Made by a program: the position numbers and the translations under genes. A stretch of 64,000 nucleotides of DNA from Methanomicrobium mobile BP (lineage in GTDB: Archaea; Halobacteriota; Methanomicrobia; Methanomicrobiales; Methanomicrobiaceae), in contig NZ_JOMF01000006.1 of the NCBI RefSeq assembly GCF_000711215.1, positions 248,001 to 312,000 of the forward strand. Reading direction: 5' to 3'. Under the pieces are notes generated by a model that was given only the letters and a program-made list of their open reading frames with translations, was not told the DNA's origin and searched no databases. How positions within the stretch are numbered: the first letter of the stretch is position 1; every line of letters starts with the position of its first letter. Below are positions 34,987-43,585 of the stretch, piece after piece.

Positions 34987-36166
34987 TATGAGAAATATAT
35001 GTGCAGTTGAAGGCGTTTATGCGACAGGCATAAAAGAGGGCAAGTACGGTCTTGCTCTCATAAAGGCGAAGGGAACGGCGGCGGCGGTATTCACAAAGAA
35101 CCGCCTCGTTGCCGCACCGGTCATTCTGATGAAGGAGAGGATGGAAAAAGGCGTCCTCGACGGCATTATCGTCAATTCTGGCAATGCCAATGTCTATACG
35201 GGAGAGCAGGGCATCAATGACGCAAAGCGGATGTGCGAGATAGCCGCCGAGGCTTTCGGCACCACACCCGATAAGGTCGGCGTTGCTTCTACGGGCGTTA
35301 TCGGCAGGTTCATGAAACTCGATATCATCGAGGATCAGTGCAGCAGGATCAAGGGCGACCTGAAGCACGACGATGCCGCCGAAGAAAAAGCCATGCGTGC
35401 GATTATGACCACCGATACCGTCCCGAAGAGCGCGATTGCAAGGCGCAAAAATTTCACGGTCGCGGGCATATGCAAGGGCAGCGGCATGATTGCGCCGAAT
35501 ATGGGCACAATGCTCTCTTTTGTCTATACGGACGCGGAGATAAGCGCCGCCGACCTGAAGAGAGCGCTCATACCCGCAGTTAACAGGAGCTTCAACATGG
35601 TCGTCGTCGACGGCGATACCTCGACAAACGACTGCTGTTTCGTGACGGCAACCGGTCTTAAGGGTAAGTGCGATTACGACGAGTTTGCAGCCGCACTCGA
35701 AGAGGTCTGCATTTCGCTTGCAAAACAGATCGCCGCCGACGGAGAGGGCGCTTCAAAGATGATTGAAGTCCGCGTCACGGGCGCAAAGACCGAGGAGGAC
35801 GCCGCCGTCGTTGCAAGGACGGTAATCGAGTCGCCGCTTGTCAAGACCGCAATCTACGGCGAAGACCCGAATTGGGGCAGGCTCATTGCCGCCGCGGGAC
35901 GTGCCGGCGTGGAATTCGATCCCGATGCGGCTACGGTCTCCATCTCAAACGAGGGACGCGCCGATACGGTTGTTCTGGCAAGAAAGGGTGAGATTCTGGC
36001 GGACGACGTCATGCACCCCGACGCTCTTGCGGCTGCCAAGAAACTCATGGGCGGAAAGGTCGTCGTTGTCGATATCGACATCGCCTGCGGCGCTTTCGAG
36101 GCTACGGCATGGGGCTGCGATCTCACGGAAAAATATGTCGAGATAAACGGGAAGTATACAACATGA
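34976..36166 (+). CDS. argJ: Ornithine acetyltransferase (bifunctional ArgJ)
   Basis: ArgJ moves the acetyl group from N-acetylornithine to glutamate, recycling acetyl in arginine synthesis; some members also use acetyl-CoA. The 396-residue precursor self-cleaves before the nucleophile Thr in MGTML (T178), which is present, preceded by [19 protein letters not shown] and the late DPNWGR block are also diagnostic. It overlaps the upstream membrane-protein gene by 11 bases and argB as ATGA. Whether it is mono- or bifunctional cannot be read. Confidence 0.97.
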   Translation: MKNNMRNICAVEGVYATGIKEGKYGLALIKAKGTAAAVFTKNRLVAAPVILMKERMEKGVLDGIIVNSGNANVYTGEQGINDAKRMCEIAAEAFGTTPDKVGVASTGVIGRFMKLDIIEDQCSRIKGDLKHDDAAEEKAMRAIMTTDTVPKSAIARRKNFTVAGICKGSGMIAPNMGTMLSFVYTDAEISAADLKRALIPAVNRSFNMVVVDGDTSTNDCCFVTATGLKGKCDYDEFAAALEEVCISLAKQIAADGEGASKMIEVRVTGAKTEEDAAVVARTVIESPLVKTAIYGEDPNWGRLIAAAGRAGVEFDPDAATVSISNEGRADTVVLARKGEILADDVMHPDALAAAKKLMGGKVVVVDIDIACGAFEATAWGCDLTEKYVEINGKYTT

Positions 36167-37059
36167 AGAAAAGAGCGGATATATTGATGGAAGCGCTGCC
36201 CTATATTCAGCGCTTTCACGGAAAGACGATAGTTGTCAAGGTCGGCGGTCATGCAATGGTCGACAAGGACATCTTAAAGACCGTAATTCAGGACATTGTT
36301 CTCCTTCACTATGTGGGCTTAAGAGTCGTGGTCGTCCACGGCGGCGGTCCGGAGATTACCGAGAAGATGATTGCGATGGGCAAAGAGCCCAAGTTCGTCG
36401 GCGGTCTGCGCGTCACGGATACGGATACGCTCGAGATTGCACAGATGGTGCTTGTCGGCAAGATTAACAGCAATATCGTCTCGCTTATCGCAAAGCAGGG
36501 CGCAAAGGCGATAGGTCTTGCGGGTAACGACGCAAATCTCCTTCACGCAAAGAAGACCGGAATTAAGAAGGTCATCGTCGACAACAAAGAAGAGGAGGTC
36601 GACCTGGGATTCGTCGGCGACGTTACCTCGGTCAACCCCGACATTCTCAACATTCTCCTCGATAACGGCTATATTCCGGTTATCTCCCCAATCGGCGTCG
36701 ATTCGCGCTGCAGCGAGCTGAACATCAACGCTGATACGGCGGCGGGAGAGATCGCCATCGCTCTCAAGGCATACAAGTTCGTGAATCTCTCCGATATCGA
36801 CGGTATCATGAACGGCGACAGGACCGAGACCTATCACCGCCTGACCGTCGCGGAGTCGCGCCGCCTCATAGAAGACGGGGTTATCGTCGGCGGAATGATT
36901 CCCAAGCTCGATGCCTGCTTGAAATGCATAGAAAGCGGCGTTGAATACGCACATATCGTCAACGGCAACAAAGACCACAATCTGCTGATTGAGCTGTTTA
37001 CGGACGACGGTGTCGGCACCATGATAAAAAGAGACGATGCCGACATAAGCGGCGAATAA
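36163..37059 (+). CDS. argB: Acetylglutamate kinase
   Basis: Phosphorylates N-acetylglutamate in arginine synthesis. The 298-residue amino-acid kinase has KVGGHAM (phosphate loop with catalytic Lys), VHGGGPEI, and [10 protein letters not shown], plus the Asp-rich LSDIDGIM. I take the ATG at 36163, which overlaps the argJ stop as ATGA; a longer frame upstream is an artefact of argJ overlap. Last gene of the arginine cluster. Confidence 0.97.
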   Translation: MKKRADILMEALPYIQRFHGKTIVVKVGGHAMVDKDILKTVIQDIVLLHYVGLRVVVVHGGGPEITEKMIAMGKEPKFVGGLRVTDTDTLEIAQMVLVGKINSNIVSLIAKQGAKAIGLAGNDANLLHAKKTGIKKVIVDNKEEEVDLGFVGDVTSVNPDILNILLDNGYIPVISPIGVDSRCSELNINADTAAGEIAIALKAYKFVNLSDIDGIMNGDRTETYHRLTVAESRRLIEDGVIVGGMIPKLDACLKCIESGVEYAHIVNGNKDHNLLIELFTDDGVGTMIKRDDADISGE

Positions 37060-37139
37060 TCGTATAAAATGAATTACCGAATTAATCTAAATCAACAGTA
37101 AAAACAGAAACACAGCGATTAATCGATGCGGAGTTAAGT

Positions 37140-37478
37140 ATGGTGGGATTTTTCAATTCTGCGGCCAAGAAGGCTGACGGGTCTTTCTATCAGGATGTCT
37201 TCTTCAAAAGTCCCGCGGGGCTCTGCATCCTCACACATCCCGATTTTGAGATTAAACTCGTAAACGAGAGCTTTGCGAAGGTTTTCGGAAAGACAAAGCG
37301 GGATATCACCGGCAAACTCTTTGTATGCGTCTGGGAGAAATGCCCCGAGCGCGACGAATTCTTCACGACTCTGCGAAAGGAAGGCAGCGTAAACTGCATA
37401 GTCTGCGGCGACGTCATGTTCTCCGGCACCGTTATGGACGAGAACAACTACATCATAACCGCCGTAAGGATAAAATAG
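37140..37478 (+). CDS. Stand-alone PAS-domain protein
   Basis: A 112-residue protein with a single PAS-like sensory fold: SPAGLCILTHPDFEIKLVNESFAKVFGKTKRDITGK reads as the A-beta to E-helix part. A Cys pair (CVWEKC) follows and a strand pair (VMFSGTVMDENNYIITAVRI) closes the domain. There is no kinase, HTH or other output domain, so it must act through a partner. GGAG about 8 bases before the ATG. Not obviously linked to neighbours, although the CBS protein lies in the adjoining cluster. Confidence 0.8.
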   Translation: MVGFFNSAAKKADGSFYQDVFFKSPAGLCILTHPDFEIKLVNESFAKVFGKTKRDITGKLFVCVWEKCPERDEFFTTLRKEGSVNCIVCGDVMFSGTVMDENNYIITAVRIK

Positions 37479-37577
37479 ATTTTTTAATTGATTTTTTGAA
37501 TTTGATTAATCCGATTTTTGATTAATTTTGAGGATGCAATAGATTTAATTTACTAATTTACTATCTATTCCCCGACG
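37479..37577. terminator. Convergent T-rich spacer
   Basis: GATTTTTTAATTGATTTTTTGAATTTGATTAATCCGATTTTTGATTAATTT-like sequence, written here in pieces, gives four T-runs after the PAS gene and before the end of the minus-strand chorismate mutase gene. Suited to T-tract termination. Confidence 0.5.
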
Positions 37578-37850
37578 TTATCTCTTTTTGAGTTCCGTCT
37601 GTCTCTTCTCGTTCATCCTTATGAGAATCTCAAAGATCTCCTTTGTCATCTCGGGGTCGATTCCCGCCATCTTCGCCATCTCATAGGAGCGTTTCAGAAC
37701 CTTCTCGCGCTGAACCGCATCCACAGGCGATCCGCCTTCTTCTCTCTTTGCGGCGGCAACCTTGTCGGCACATGCGAGTCTCTTCTTTATGAGTTTAATT
37801 ATCTCGGTATCGATACCCAGAATTTCATTACGTACTTCAAGCAGTGTCAT
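37578..37850 (-). CDS. aroQ: Chorismate mutase, AroQ class
   Basis: Converts chorismate to prephenate for phenylalanine and tyrosine. The 90-residue monofunctional all-helical protein has the AroQ arrangement: VRNEILGIDTEIIKLIKKRL (first helix with active-site Arg), KVAAAK (Lys), and VQREKVLKR (Arg/Glu pair). It ends in a Lys-rich tail. It stands alone; no other shikimate-pathway gene is in the window. Confidence 0.93.
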   Translation of the reverse strand: MTLLEVRNEILGIDTEIIKLIKKRLACADKVAAAKREEGGSPVDAVQREKVLKRSYEMAKMAGIDPEMTKEIFEILIRMNEKRQTELKKR

Positions 37851-37953
37851 CTTTCCAAATTAAGATTTACTGCATAATAATATCTTCTTTGATTGCCGAT
37901 TTCACGAGCGGGAATCAACAGTAATATGAGAGAAGAATTTCATATAATCTGTA

Positions 37954-38646
37954 ATGATAAACGAAATCTTCTCGCGCATACCCAAATCCGAGAGAAATGA
38001 CCTGATTATTGCATGGGTCGGCATTGCCATAGCATTTACTCTCGTATTCATCCGCGGCGGCGTAACGCCGACGGGCTTCATGATATTTTTCGTAATCTCG
38101 CTTCTCACGGTAGGCATGGGTTTTCTGCTCCATGAGCTTGCCCACAAGTTTACGGCAATAAAATTCGGCTACTGGGCGCAGTTTCGAAAGGACAATCAGA
38201 TGCTTCTCGTCGCGGTTGCGCTCGCAGCCCTCGTTGGCGTGGTCTTTGCGGCACCCGGGGCCACCATGATATACGGACAGCAGGGAAGAGAGATGCAGAA
38301 GAGGGAGAACGGAATCATCTCGGTCGCTGGACCCGTTACCAACCTTCTGCTCTGCATTGTCTTCTTCGTGATTGTCGTAATCGGCACCATGATGGGCTAC
38401 GGCACGGTTGCGGGCACGAATATGGTTACCTTCCTCATCTTCGAGATAGGTATCATAGGTCTGAGCGTAAACGCAATGATTGCCTTCTTCAATATGCTCC
38501 CCGTGAGTGTGCTCGACGGCAGAAAAATACTGAGTTGGAACCCGGCGGTCTTCGCGATAGTCATTGTCCTTGCATTCGTGATTCTTCTGGTTTCATACGA
38601 CTACGGCGGCAGTCTTACGACGATTCTCAATGCCATAGTCAAATAA
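37954..38646 (+). CDS. Site-2-protease-like metallopeptidase (M50 family)
   Basis: An intramembrane zinc protease of 230 residues with about six membrane helices. The zinc motif HELAH sits at residues 60-64. The third ligand is supplied by the N-x2-P-x4-LDG element (FNMLPVSVLDGRKIL) near 184-197. There is no PDZ or CBS domain. Family members cleave membrane-bound regulators or remnant peptides; the target here is unknown. A CATATAATC box lies upstream. It is divergent from the chorismate mutase gene. Confidence 0.93.
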   Translation: MINEIFSRIPKSERNDLIIAWVGIAIAFTLVFIRGGVTPTGFMIFFVISLLTVGMGFLLHELAHKFTAIKFGYWAQFRKDNQMLLVAVALAALVGVVFAAPGATMIYGQQGREMQKRENGIISVAGPVTNLLLCIVFFVIVVIGTMMGYGTVAGTNMVTFLIFEIGIIGLSVNAMIAFFNMLPVSVLDGRKILSWNPAVFAIVIVLAFVILLVSYDYGGSLTTILNAIVK

Positions 38647-38752
38647 ACAATCCGATAAACACCGCGGAAAAATCCGCGAATCACCTTTTTTATATTTTTT
38701 AAATTGTCGCCGTCGAAAGAAAAGCGGCACCTAAAAAGAGTATTTTGAGGAT

Positions 38753-39754
38753 TTATACCCTGAATCTGTTGCCTTTGCCCTTTATTATGCCCATTACCTT
38801 CATCTCGCTCATGACTGCGGCAATGAACTCGCGGCTTAAATCAAACATGAATTCGTCCGTGCCCGAAGACAGATCAACGGATGCCGAGTTCATGACTTCG
38901 TAGATCTCGTCAACCGTAGTCTTTCCTCCGTTCTTTATGCAGGCGAGGATATTCTTTGCGATTATGGTCTTCGCGACTATATTCTCCTTCATCTTTGTAT
39001 AGGATGCAGGGTCTATGTCGTAATCCGCGACCATTCTGTCGAGTTTGTCGAAGTTTGCCGAGATTGAATACTCTATGGGCGTCGTTACATGGTATTCGGC
39101 GCCGGAGACTACGTTGACTACGGTCTTAATGTTGTGTTCCCTGCGGTTCTTCTGCGAATTGCCGCCGAGGAAGAGGTCCGAAGGCATGGACATAATCAGG
39201 TCTTCGACGGGGATATCCTTCTTATGAAGTATTTTTTCGGCATCTTCGCCGTTATCGCCGTCTTTGCCCGCGAGATCCTCAATCATGCCGTTATCGTTGA
39301 GGACAAGCATGATTCGAAGCATTCGCGAGAAGAAATCGTCGTTCCCGTCCGATGCTGCGGCGCCGTCAGTCGGGGCATTCTCCGCCATGCCTTCTTTCTT
39401 CATTATCTCAAGGAAACGTTTTACGTCGGGGTCGTCGGAGATAACTGCGCAGTCGTCGCGGGCGGAAAGGAATTCTTTAAGATCGGCGATTACCGTATCG
39501 ATATCCGCAATTATCGAGGAATACGTCTCGGAGACCTCCTCCGCGACTTCTCCGTTGCCGGCATCGTCCTTTGCGTCTTTAAGGACATCGGCGAAATACA
39601 GCTTTAAATCGCTTATCTTTGCCTTGCAGTGCGCCTCGTTTACGAGGGTGTTTATCTTCTTCATCTTTGCCCTGTAGCCTTGCGCAAACAGCTGCCTCAT
39701 AAAATTCTCGGCATCGGACGGGTTATAAAAAACAAGGGTTTCTTCAAAGATCAT
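38753..39754 (-). CDS. Unknown protein, copy A of a tandem paralogue pair
   Basis: About 333 residues, unrecognised. It is colinear with the next gene upstream (39932-40927). Shared elements are FEETLVF at the start, a helical region with SARDD, DDPDVKR, then an NIKT-x3-VVSGAEYHVTTPIEY beta block, DIDPASY, and a helical C-terminus that looks like a winged helix (GKTTVDEIYEVM, then EMKVMGIIKG). It is probably cytosolic. I choose the ATG at 39754 because it matches the paralogue's start and follows GGCGGTTTGAG; an ATG at 39793 adds 13 residues. The middle has an Asp/Gly/Asn-rich insertion. Confidence 0.7.
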   Translation of the reverse strand: MIFEETLVFYNPSDAENFMRQLFAQGYRAKMKKINTLVNEAHCKAKISDLKLYFADVLKDAKDDAGNGEVAEEVSETYSSIIADIDTVIADLKEFLSARDDCAVISDDPDVKRFLEIMKKEGMAENAPTDGAAASDGNDDFFSRMLRIMLVLNDNGMIEDLAGKDGDNGEDAEKILHKKDIPVEDLIMSMPSDLFLGGNSQKNRREHNIKTVVNVVSGAEYHVTTPIEYSISANFDKLDRMVADYDIDPASYTKMKENIVAKTIIAKNILACIKNGGKTTVDEIYEVMNSASVDLSSGTDEFMFDLSREFIAAVMSEMKVMGIIKGKGNRFRV

Positions 39755-39931
39755 ATTGCTCAAACCGCCATTAATTATCATATAATTTGACATCGTAACT
39801 ATAAAACCGACCGCTTTCAGTCGGCCTCATCGTTGCGGCACCTTCAATAATACGAAATTTACGGACAGATCCGCGCTAAAAAAAAGGATTAGTTAATTAT
39901 TTTCATTAGATCTCTCGGATCGGATAAATAC

Positions 39932-40927
39932 TCAGACATAGAATTTATCATCCTCATCATACTCTTTATTTACCTTTATGAGACCGTAATTTGCCATCTC
40001 TTCAAGGGCATCTTCAAGACAATAAAGACGTGTGAATGTTAACTTGTCCGTTTCCGGGAAATCCCGCACGTATCTCGAATCCAGACTCTCATTTATCTCT
40101 TCGGATGTTATCCCGCCTTCCGTTTCCAGTATATCAATTATGATATCTGCGAGATTTTTCTTCGCAATCAGATTCAGTTTAACCGAATTATAGGATACGG
40201 GGTCTATTTCACAGCCTTCAGTCATCCTTTCAAACGTTTTCTGGTCTTCAGTGAGTATAAATTTCAGGGGTATTTTTACTTCATAAACAGTATCGGATTC
40301 AACATCTGCCGTGGTTTTTATGTTATACGCCTTACGGTTTTTAGCGGATATTTGAGGTCCGATCATAACTTTACGCATACAGGCAGGTACCGGAACGGAA
40401 ACAGTGAGATCATCTACGGAGTTATACCTCTTTCGCAGAATCGATTTATCCATGCCGTTTTCTTCGGGTAAAGTACCATACATATTGTTATTACCAAAAA
40501 TTGAAACCAGATCCTCGAAATTTGACAGGAATTTTCTTTCGTTCTCCGGCAGATCTCTGCCCAGATAATCTTTTTTCTTCTTCACAATATCCCAGTAACG
40601 CTTATAATCGGGGTCATCGCCTAAAGAGGCACCGTCATCGCGGGAATCCAGATATTTATGAATCCTCCTGCGCAGATCCCCCAGATAATTGTTCATTATG
40701 TCATAACTCACGGATAAGTCGCGTGCAAACGGATTGTCTGCGTCGATTTCCTGTTTTTCATTCGTGAAAAACGCCGCCAAATCGCGAATTCTGCCGATTA
40801 TCTCCTCATTGTATAATAAGGTGTGTCTCTCATAAACATCAGAATCATAGCCATACGCGATGAGTTGCCTTCTGAACTCCCGCGCATCTCCGTAGCTGTT
40901 AAATACCAAAGTTTCTTCAAAGAGCAT
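39932..40927 (-). CDS. Unknown protein, copy B of a tandem paralogue pair
   Basis: A 331-residue homologue of copy A with the same order of motifs: LFEETLVF, LDSRDDG, DDPDYKR, AYNIKTTADVESDTVYEVKIP, EIDPVSY, and a C-terminal winged-helix-like region (GGITSEEINESL, then ALEEMANYGLIKV). It is visibly more AT-rich than copy A and its neighbours. It has its own promoter with a TATA box and a 24-bp palindrome between the TATA box and the ATG, so it may be repressor-controlled, perhaps by its own product. No enzymatic motif is evident. Confidence 0.7.
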   Translation of the reverse strand: MLFEETLVFNSYGDAREFRRQLIAYGYDSDVYERHTLLYNEEIIGRIRDLAAFFTNEKQEIDADNPFARDLSVSYDIMNNYLGDLRRRIHKYLDSRDDGASLGDDPDYKRYWDIVKKKKDYLGRDLPENERKFLSNFEDLVSIFGNNNMYGTLPEENGMDKSILRKRYNSVDDLTVSVPVPACMRKVMIGPQISAKNRKAYNIKTTADVESDTVYEVKIPLKFILTEDQKTFERMTEGCEIDPVSYNSVKLNLIAKKNLADIIIDILETEGGITSEEINESLDSRYVRDFPETDKLTFTRLYCLEDALEEMANYGLIKVNKEYDEDDKFYV

Positions 40928-40934
40928 GATATCC

Positions 40935-40958
40935 CTTGAATATCATATGATGTTCAAG
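40935..40958 (-). promoter_or_regulatory. 24-bp palindromic operator candidate before copy B
   Basis: CTTGAATATCATATGATGTTCAAG is a 24-bp palindrome broken only at one symmetric position; it is given here split as CTTGAATATCAT plus ATGATGTTCAAG. A third half-site, TTCAAG, lies at 40970-40975. A TATA box (TTATATATGATC on the minus strand, about 40979-40990) predicts transcription starting near 40958, so a bound repressor would cover the start site. Confidence 0.55.
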
Positions 40959-41047
40959 ACATAAACTTATTCAAGAGATCATATATAACCGCAGCAAGTT
41001 GTAGCACCGATTGCCAACTCTTTTCTAATTCCGTAACCAATAGTGAG

Positions 41048-42646
41048 ATGATGCAGGACTCTCCGACCGCGATCACCAGAAAATTTTTGCAGGCTAACCT
41101 GCAGGTTCATCCGGATGTAGTCCTGACTGTGCTGGAATCGCAGGATCCGACTCTCATTGACGCAATCATAAAGAACGTTCCGAAGGATGCACTCGTGGTG
41201 CTCCCGAGGCATATCCCGGGATACGTAAACGAGAGATACGAGCCGCCGCTGCCGCATACGCCCGCCGAATCCGTGCAGGGAGAGAGCGCTGCGGGCGCAG
41301 ACAGTCCCGCGGGAAGCGCGGATGAGACCGAAGCGGAGAGTCCCTACCCGAACGAGTTCTCGAGATTCGACCTGCCGGAAGATATAGAGATACTTGCCGG
41401 GTCTCCGTCCGAGCTCAACGGCGGCGCGGAATACACCGATTTTGCGTACTATTTCAGGAACAGATACACAAAACTTGCCAAAATACTGCGCGGACGCGGG
41501 GAATATATTCCCATATCCGCACTGACCCAGACCGTAAGATACAGAAAACAGCAGGTCTGTATCGTGGGAATGGTCTCGGAGGTCAGAAATACATCAAAGG
41601 GGCACAGAATCGCGGTTCTCGAAGACCCGACCGATACCGTAAACGTCCTCTTCATGAACCCGCAGCTGCAGGCGGCTTCTCCGAATCGCGACCCCGAACG
41701 CGACAGAATGCGACAGGAACTCTTCGCCGAGGCCGAACGGCTCATCCCCGACGAAGTCGTCATGATAAAGGGAACGCTCTCGGATGACGGAAACATCATC
41801 TACTCCGACACCATGTTCAGACCCGACATTCCCCCGATGAATGCGCCTTTTCGGAGTAAAGAACCGGCAAAAGCCGTTTTCATCTCGGATGTGCACGTCG
41901 GCAGCAATACCTTCCTTAAGGATGAATGGGAGAGATTCTCGGACTGGCTGGTTAACTGCGGCGCAAAATACCTGCTCATCGCCGGCGACGTCGTCGACGG
42001 CATTGGTATCTATCCGGATCAGGACAAAGAACTTACGATACCCAATATTTACAGGCAGTATGAGGTTTTCGCGGGTATGCTTCAGAAGCTGCCGCACGAT
42101 ATGCGCATCATAGTTTCGCCGGGCAACCACGACGCCATCCGCGGTTCCGAGCCGCAGCCGGCGCTGACCGAGATATTTACAAAGCATTTTCCGCCGAACG
42201 TGACCCTTGTCGAGAATCCCGCGCTTGTGAGCATCCACGGCGTGAGGGTGCTCATGTATCACGGCAGAAGTTACGACGACCTTATCGCGATGATTCCCGG
42301 CGCAAGCTACAACGAGCCGCAGAACATGATGGAGGAGATGCTAAAACGCCGCCTTCTCGCCTGCACATACGGCGAGAGAACCCCTATTTTCCCCGCAAAA
42401 GAGGACAAACTCGTAATAGACCCCATCCCCGAGATTCTGCATACGGGGCATGTGCATATTACCGGGTATAAGAAGTATCACGGCGTCACCTGCATAAACG
42501 CGGGAACTTGGCAGTCGCAGACATCCTTCCAGAAACAGATGAATATCAATCCGAATCCCGCACGTGCGTTCATGATTGATCTGAAGACGCTTTCATGCGA
42601 ACTCTATGACTTCAGCGGAGAAAGCCCGACCCTTGTCAATTTATGA
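41048..42646 (+). CDS. polB: DNA polymerase D small subunit (DP1, 3'-5' exonuclease)
   Basis: DP1 is the proofreading subunit of the euryarchaeal replicative polymerase PolD. The 532-residue protein has an N-terminal helical region, a Ser/Ala/Glu-rich linker (about 75-105), an OB fold, and a calcineurin-like phosphoesterase domain. That domain holds ISDVHVGS (about 279), AGDVVDG, SPGNHDA (about 357), MYHGRSYDD and TGHVHITG (about 464), i.e. the full metal-binding set. The ATG follows GTGAG; a second ATG is immediately in frame. The DP2 subunit is not in the window. Confidence 0.97.
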   Translation: MMQDSPTAITRKFLQANLQVHPDVVLTVLESQDPTLIDAIIKNVPKDALVVLPRHIPGYVNERYEPPLPHTPAESVQGESAAGADSPAGSADETEAESPYPNEFSRFDLPEDIEILAGSPSELNGGAEYTDFAYYFRNRYTKLAKILRGRGEYIPISALTQTVRYRKQQVCIVGMVSEVRNTSKGHRIAVLEDPTDTVNVLFMNPQLQAASPNRDPERDRMRQELFAEAERLIPDEVVMIKGTLSDDGNIIYSDTMFRPDIPPMNAPFRSKEPAKAVFISDVHVGSNTFLKDEWERFSDWLVNCGAKYLLIAGDVVDGIGIYPDQDKELTIPNIYRQYEVFAGMLQKLPHDMRIIVSPGNHDAIRGSEPQPALTEIFTKHFPPNVTLVENPALVSIHGVRVLMYHGRSYDDLIAMIPGASYNEPQNMMEEMLKRRLLACTYGERTPIFPAKEDKLVIDPIPEILHTGHVHITGYKKYHGVTCINAGTWQSQTSFQKQMNINPNPARAFMIDLKTLSCELYDFSGESPTLVNL

Positions 42647-42767
42647 GCACTTATAAACACAATTTTCACGGTTATTTTTGCAAACAGATGTCGCATAGAC
42701 TTCAAATTTTTTCGAAGTCAAAGATTTTGATATATACTTTGATGACGAAAATGTATGCAGTGAGAAA

Positions 42768-43331
42768 ATGACGGACAAAAACACATTAAAGATAATTACA
42801 CTTGCCTGCGCAGTTGTTGTCGTATTCGCGGTCGCAATTACCGTAGGCTGCATCGCAAACAACACGACAGGCAATGCGGGCAATGCCGGCACTGCGGACA
42901 ACGCGGCTAACGCAGTAAACACGGGGAACACAGGAAACGCGGTCGGCACAGACGCCACAGTTGGTAAGGACAGCACGGGCAGCGTGTTAATCGGCACGGA
43001 ATGGATCCTAGAATCTATTGCAAACGAAAGCGGTCTTCAGCCGGTCCCGAACGGAGTTACGGTCACGCTGAAGTTTGACGAAAAGAATCTCGGCGGCAAC
43101 GGCGGGTGCAACGGATACGGCGCAACCTACACGACAGACGGCAATAAACTCTCGATAAATCAGGAGAGCTTCATCTCCACCCTTATGTATTGCGATGCAT
43201 CAAGCCCCACCGAAGCGGCATACAAAACGGCACTGACCGAGGTCGCCTCCTATAAAATATCGGGAGACAAACTGGAACTCTCGGACGATAACGGCAAAGT
43301 GCTGCTCGTATTCACTAAGATGAACGCATAA
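42768..43331 (+). CDS. META-domain (HslJ-like) lipoprotein
   Basis: A 187-residue secreted protein. A signal helix ends in a VGC lipobox at about residues 26-28, followed by a low-complexity linker of Asn/Gly/Ala triplets (GNAGNAGTADNAANAVNTG) encoded by a 9-bp-like repeat. The C-terminal 115 residues are a META domain: GTEWILESI, VTLKFDEKNLGGNGGCNGYGATY, and FTKM at the end. HslJ relatives are linked to heat or antibiotic stress; the role here is unknown. It lies 120 bp after polB. Confidence 0.9.
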   Translation: MTDKNTLKIITLACAVVVVFAVAITVGCIANNTTGNAGNAGTADNAANAVNTGNTGNAVGTDATVGKDSTGSVLIGTEWILESIANESGLQPVPNGVTVTLKFDEKNLGGNGGCNGYGATYTTDGNKLSINQESFISTLMYCDASSPTEAAYKTALTEVASYKISGDKLELSDDNGKVLLVFTKMNA

Positions 43332-43334
43332 CGC

Positions 43335-43470
43335 AGGATATGGCACCGGCATAGCGGAAATGCGGTCCGCGGTGTCTGCGGGTGCACGCATGCGGCACAC
43401 GGGATACGGGCGCGTCATGGCGGCGTGCGGCGCGGCAAAGCGTGTAAAGGTGCGGCGGAAATAACCTGCC
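43335..43470. other. GC-rich non-coding stretch before hppA
   Basis: About 135 bp of unusually GC-rich DNA, with many CGG/GCG triplets, in a genome whose spacers are otherwise AT-rich. Small inverted repeats are present, such as GCGGA/TCCGC and GGTGCACGC. No frame with a ribosome site and family signature is visible. It could be a structured RNA or the remains of a gene. Confidence 0.35.
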
Positions 43471-43475
43471 GCCCA

Positions 43476-43585
43476 TTTAAAAAGATACTCTTTTTACCAC
43501 ATAAGACAAAACTAATAGGCAAATTGTAACTTTGCCGGTTCACGAACTTTTATTAAAAGGCTGAATCCGGCAAAGGGATGGTTGA
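43476..43585 (+). promoter_or_regulatory. hppA promoter and leader with alternative hairpins
   Basis: TTTAAAAAGAT (43476-43486) is a likely TATA box, placing the start near 43507. In the leader, CTTTGCCGG (43530-43538) can pair downstream with CCGGCAAAG (43567-43575), extended by four more pairs across a one-base bulge. Alternatively its TTTGCC can pair upstream with GGCAAA (43518-43523). The downstream hairpin abuts the ribosome site GGGATGG (43575-43581), so the two folds would be closed and open states. Confidence 0.5.
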
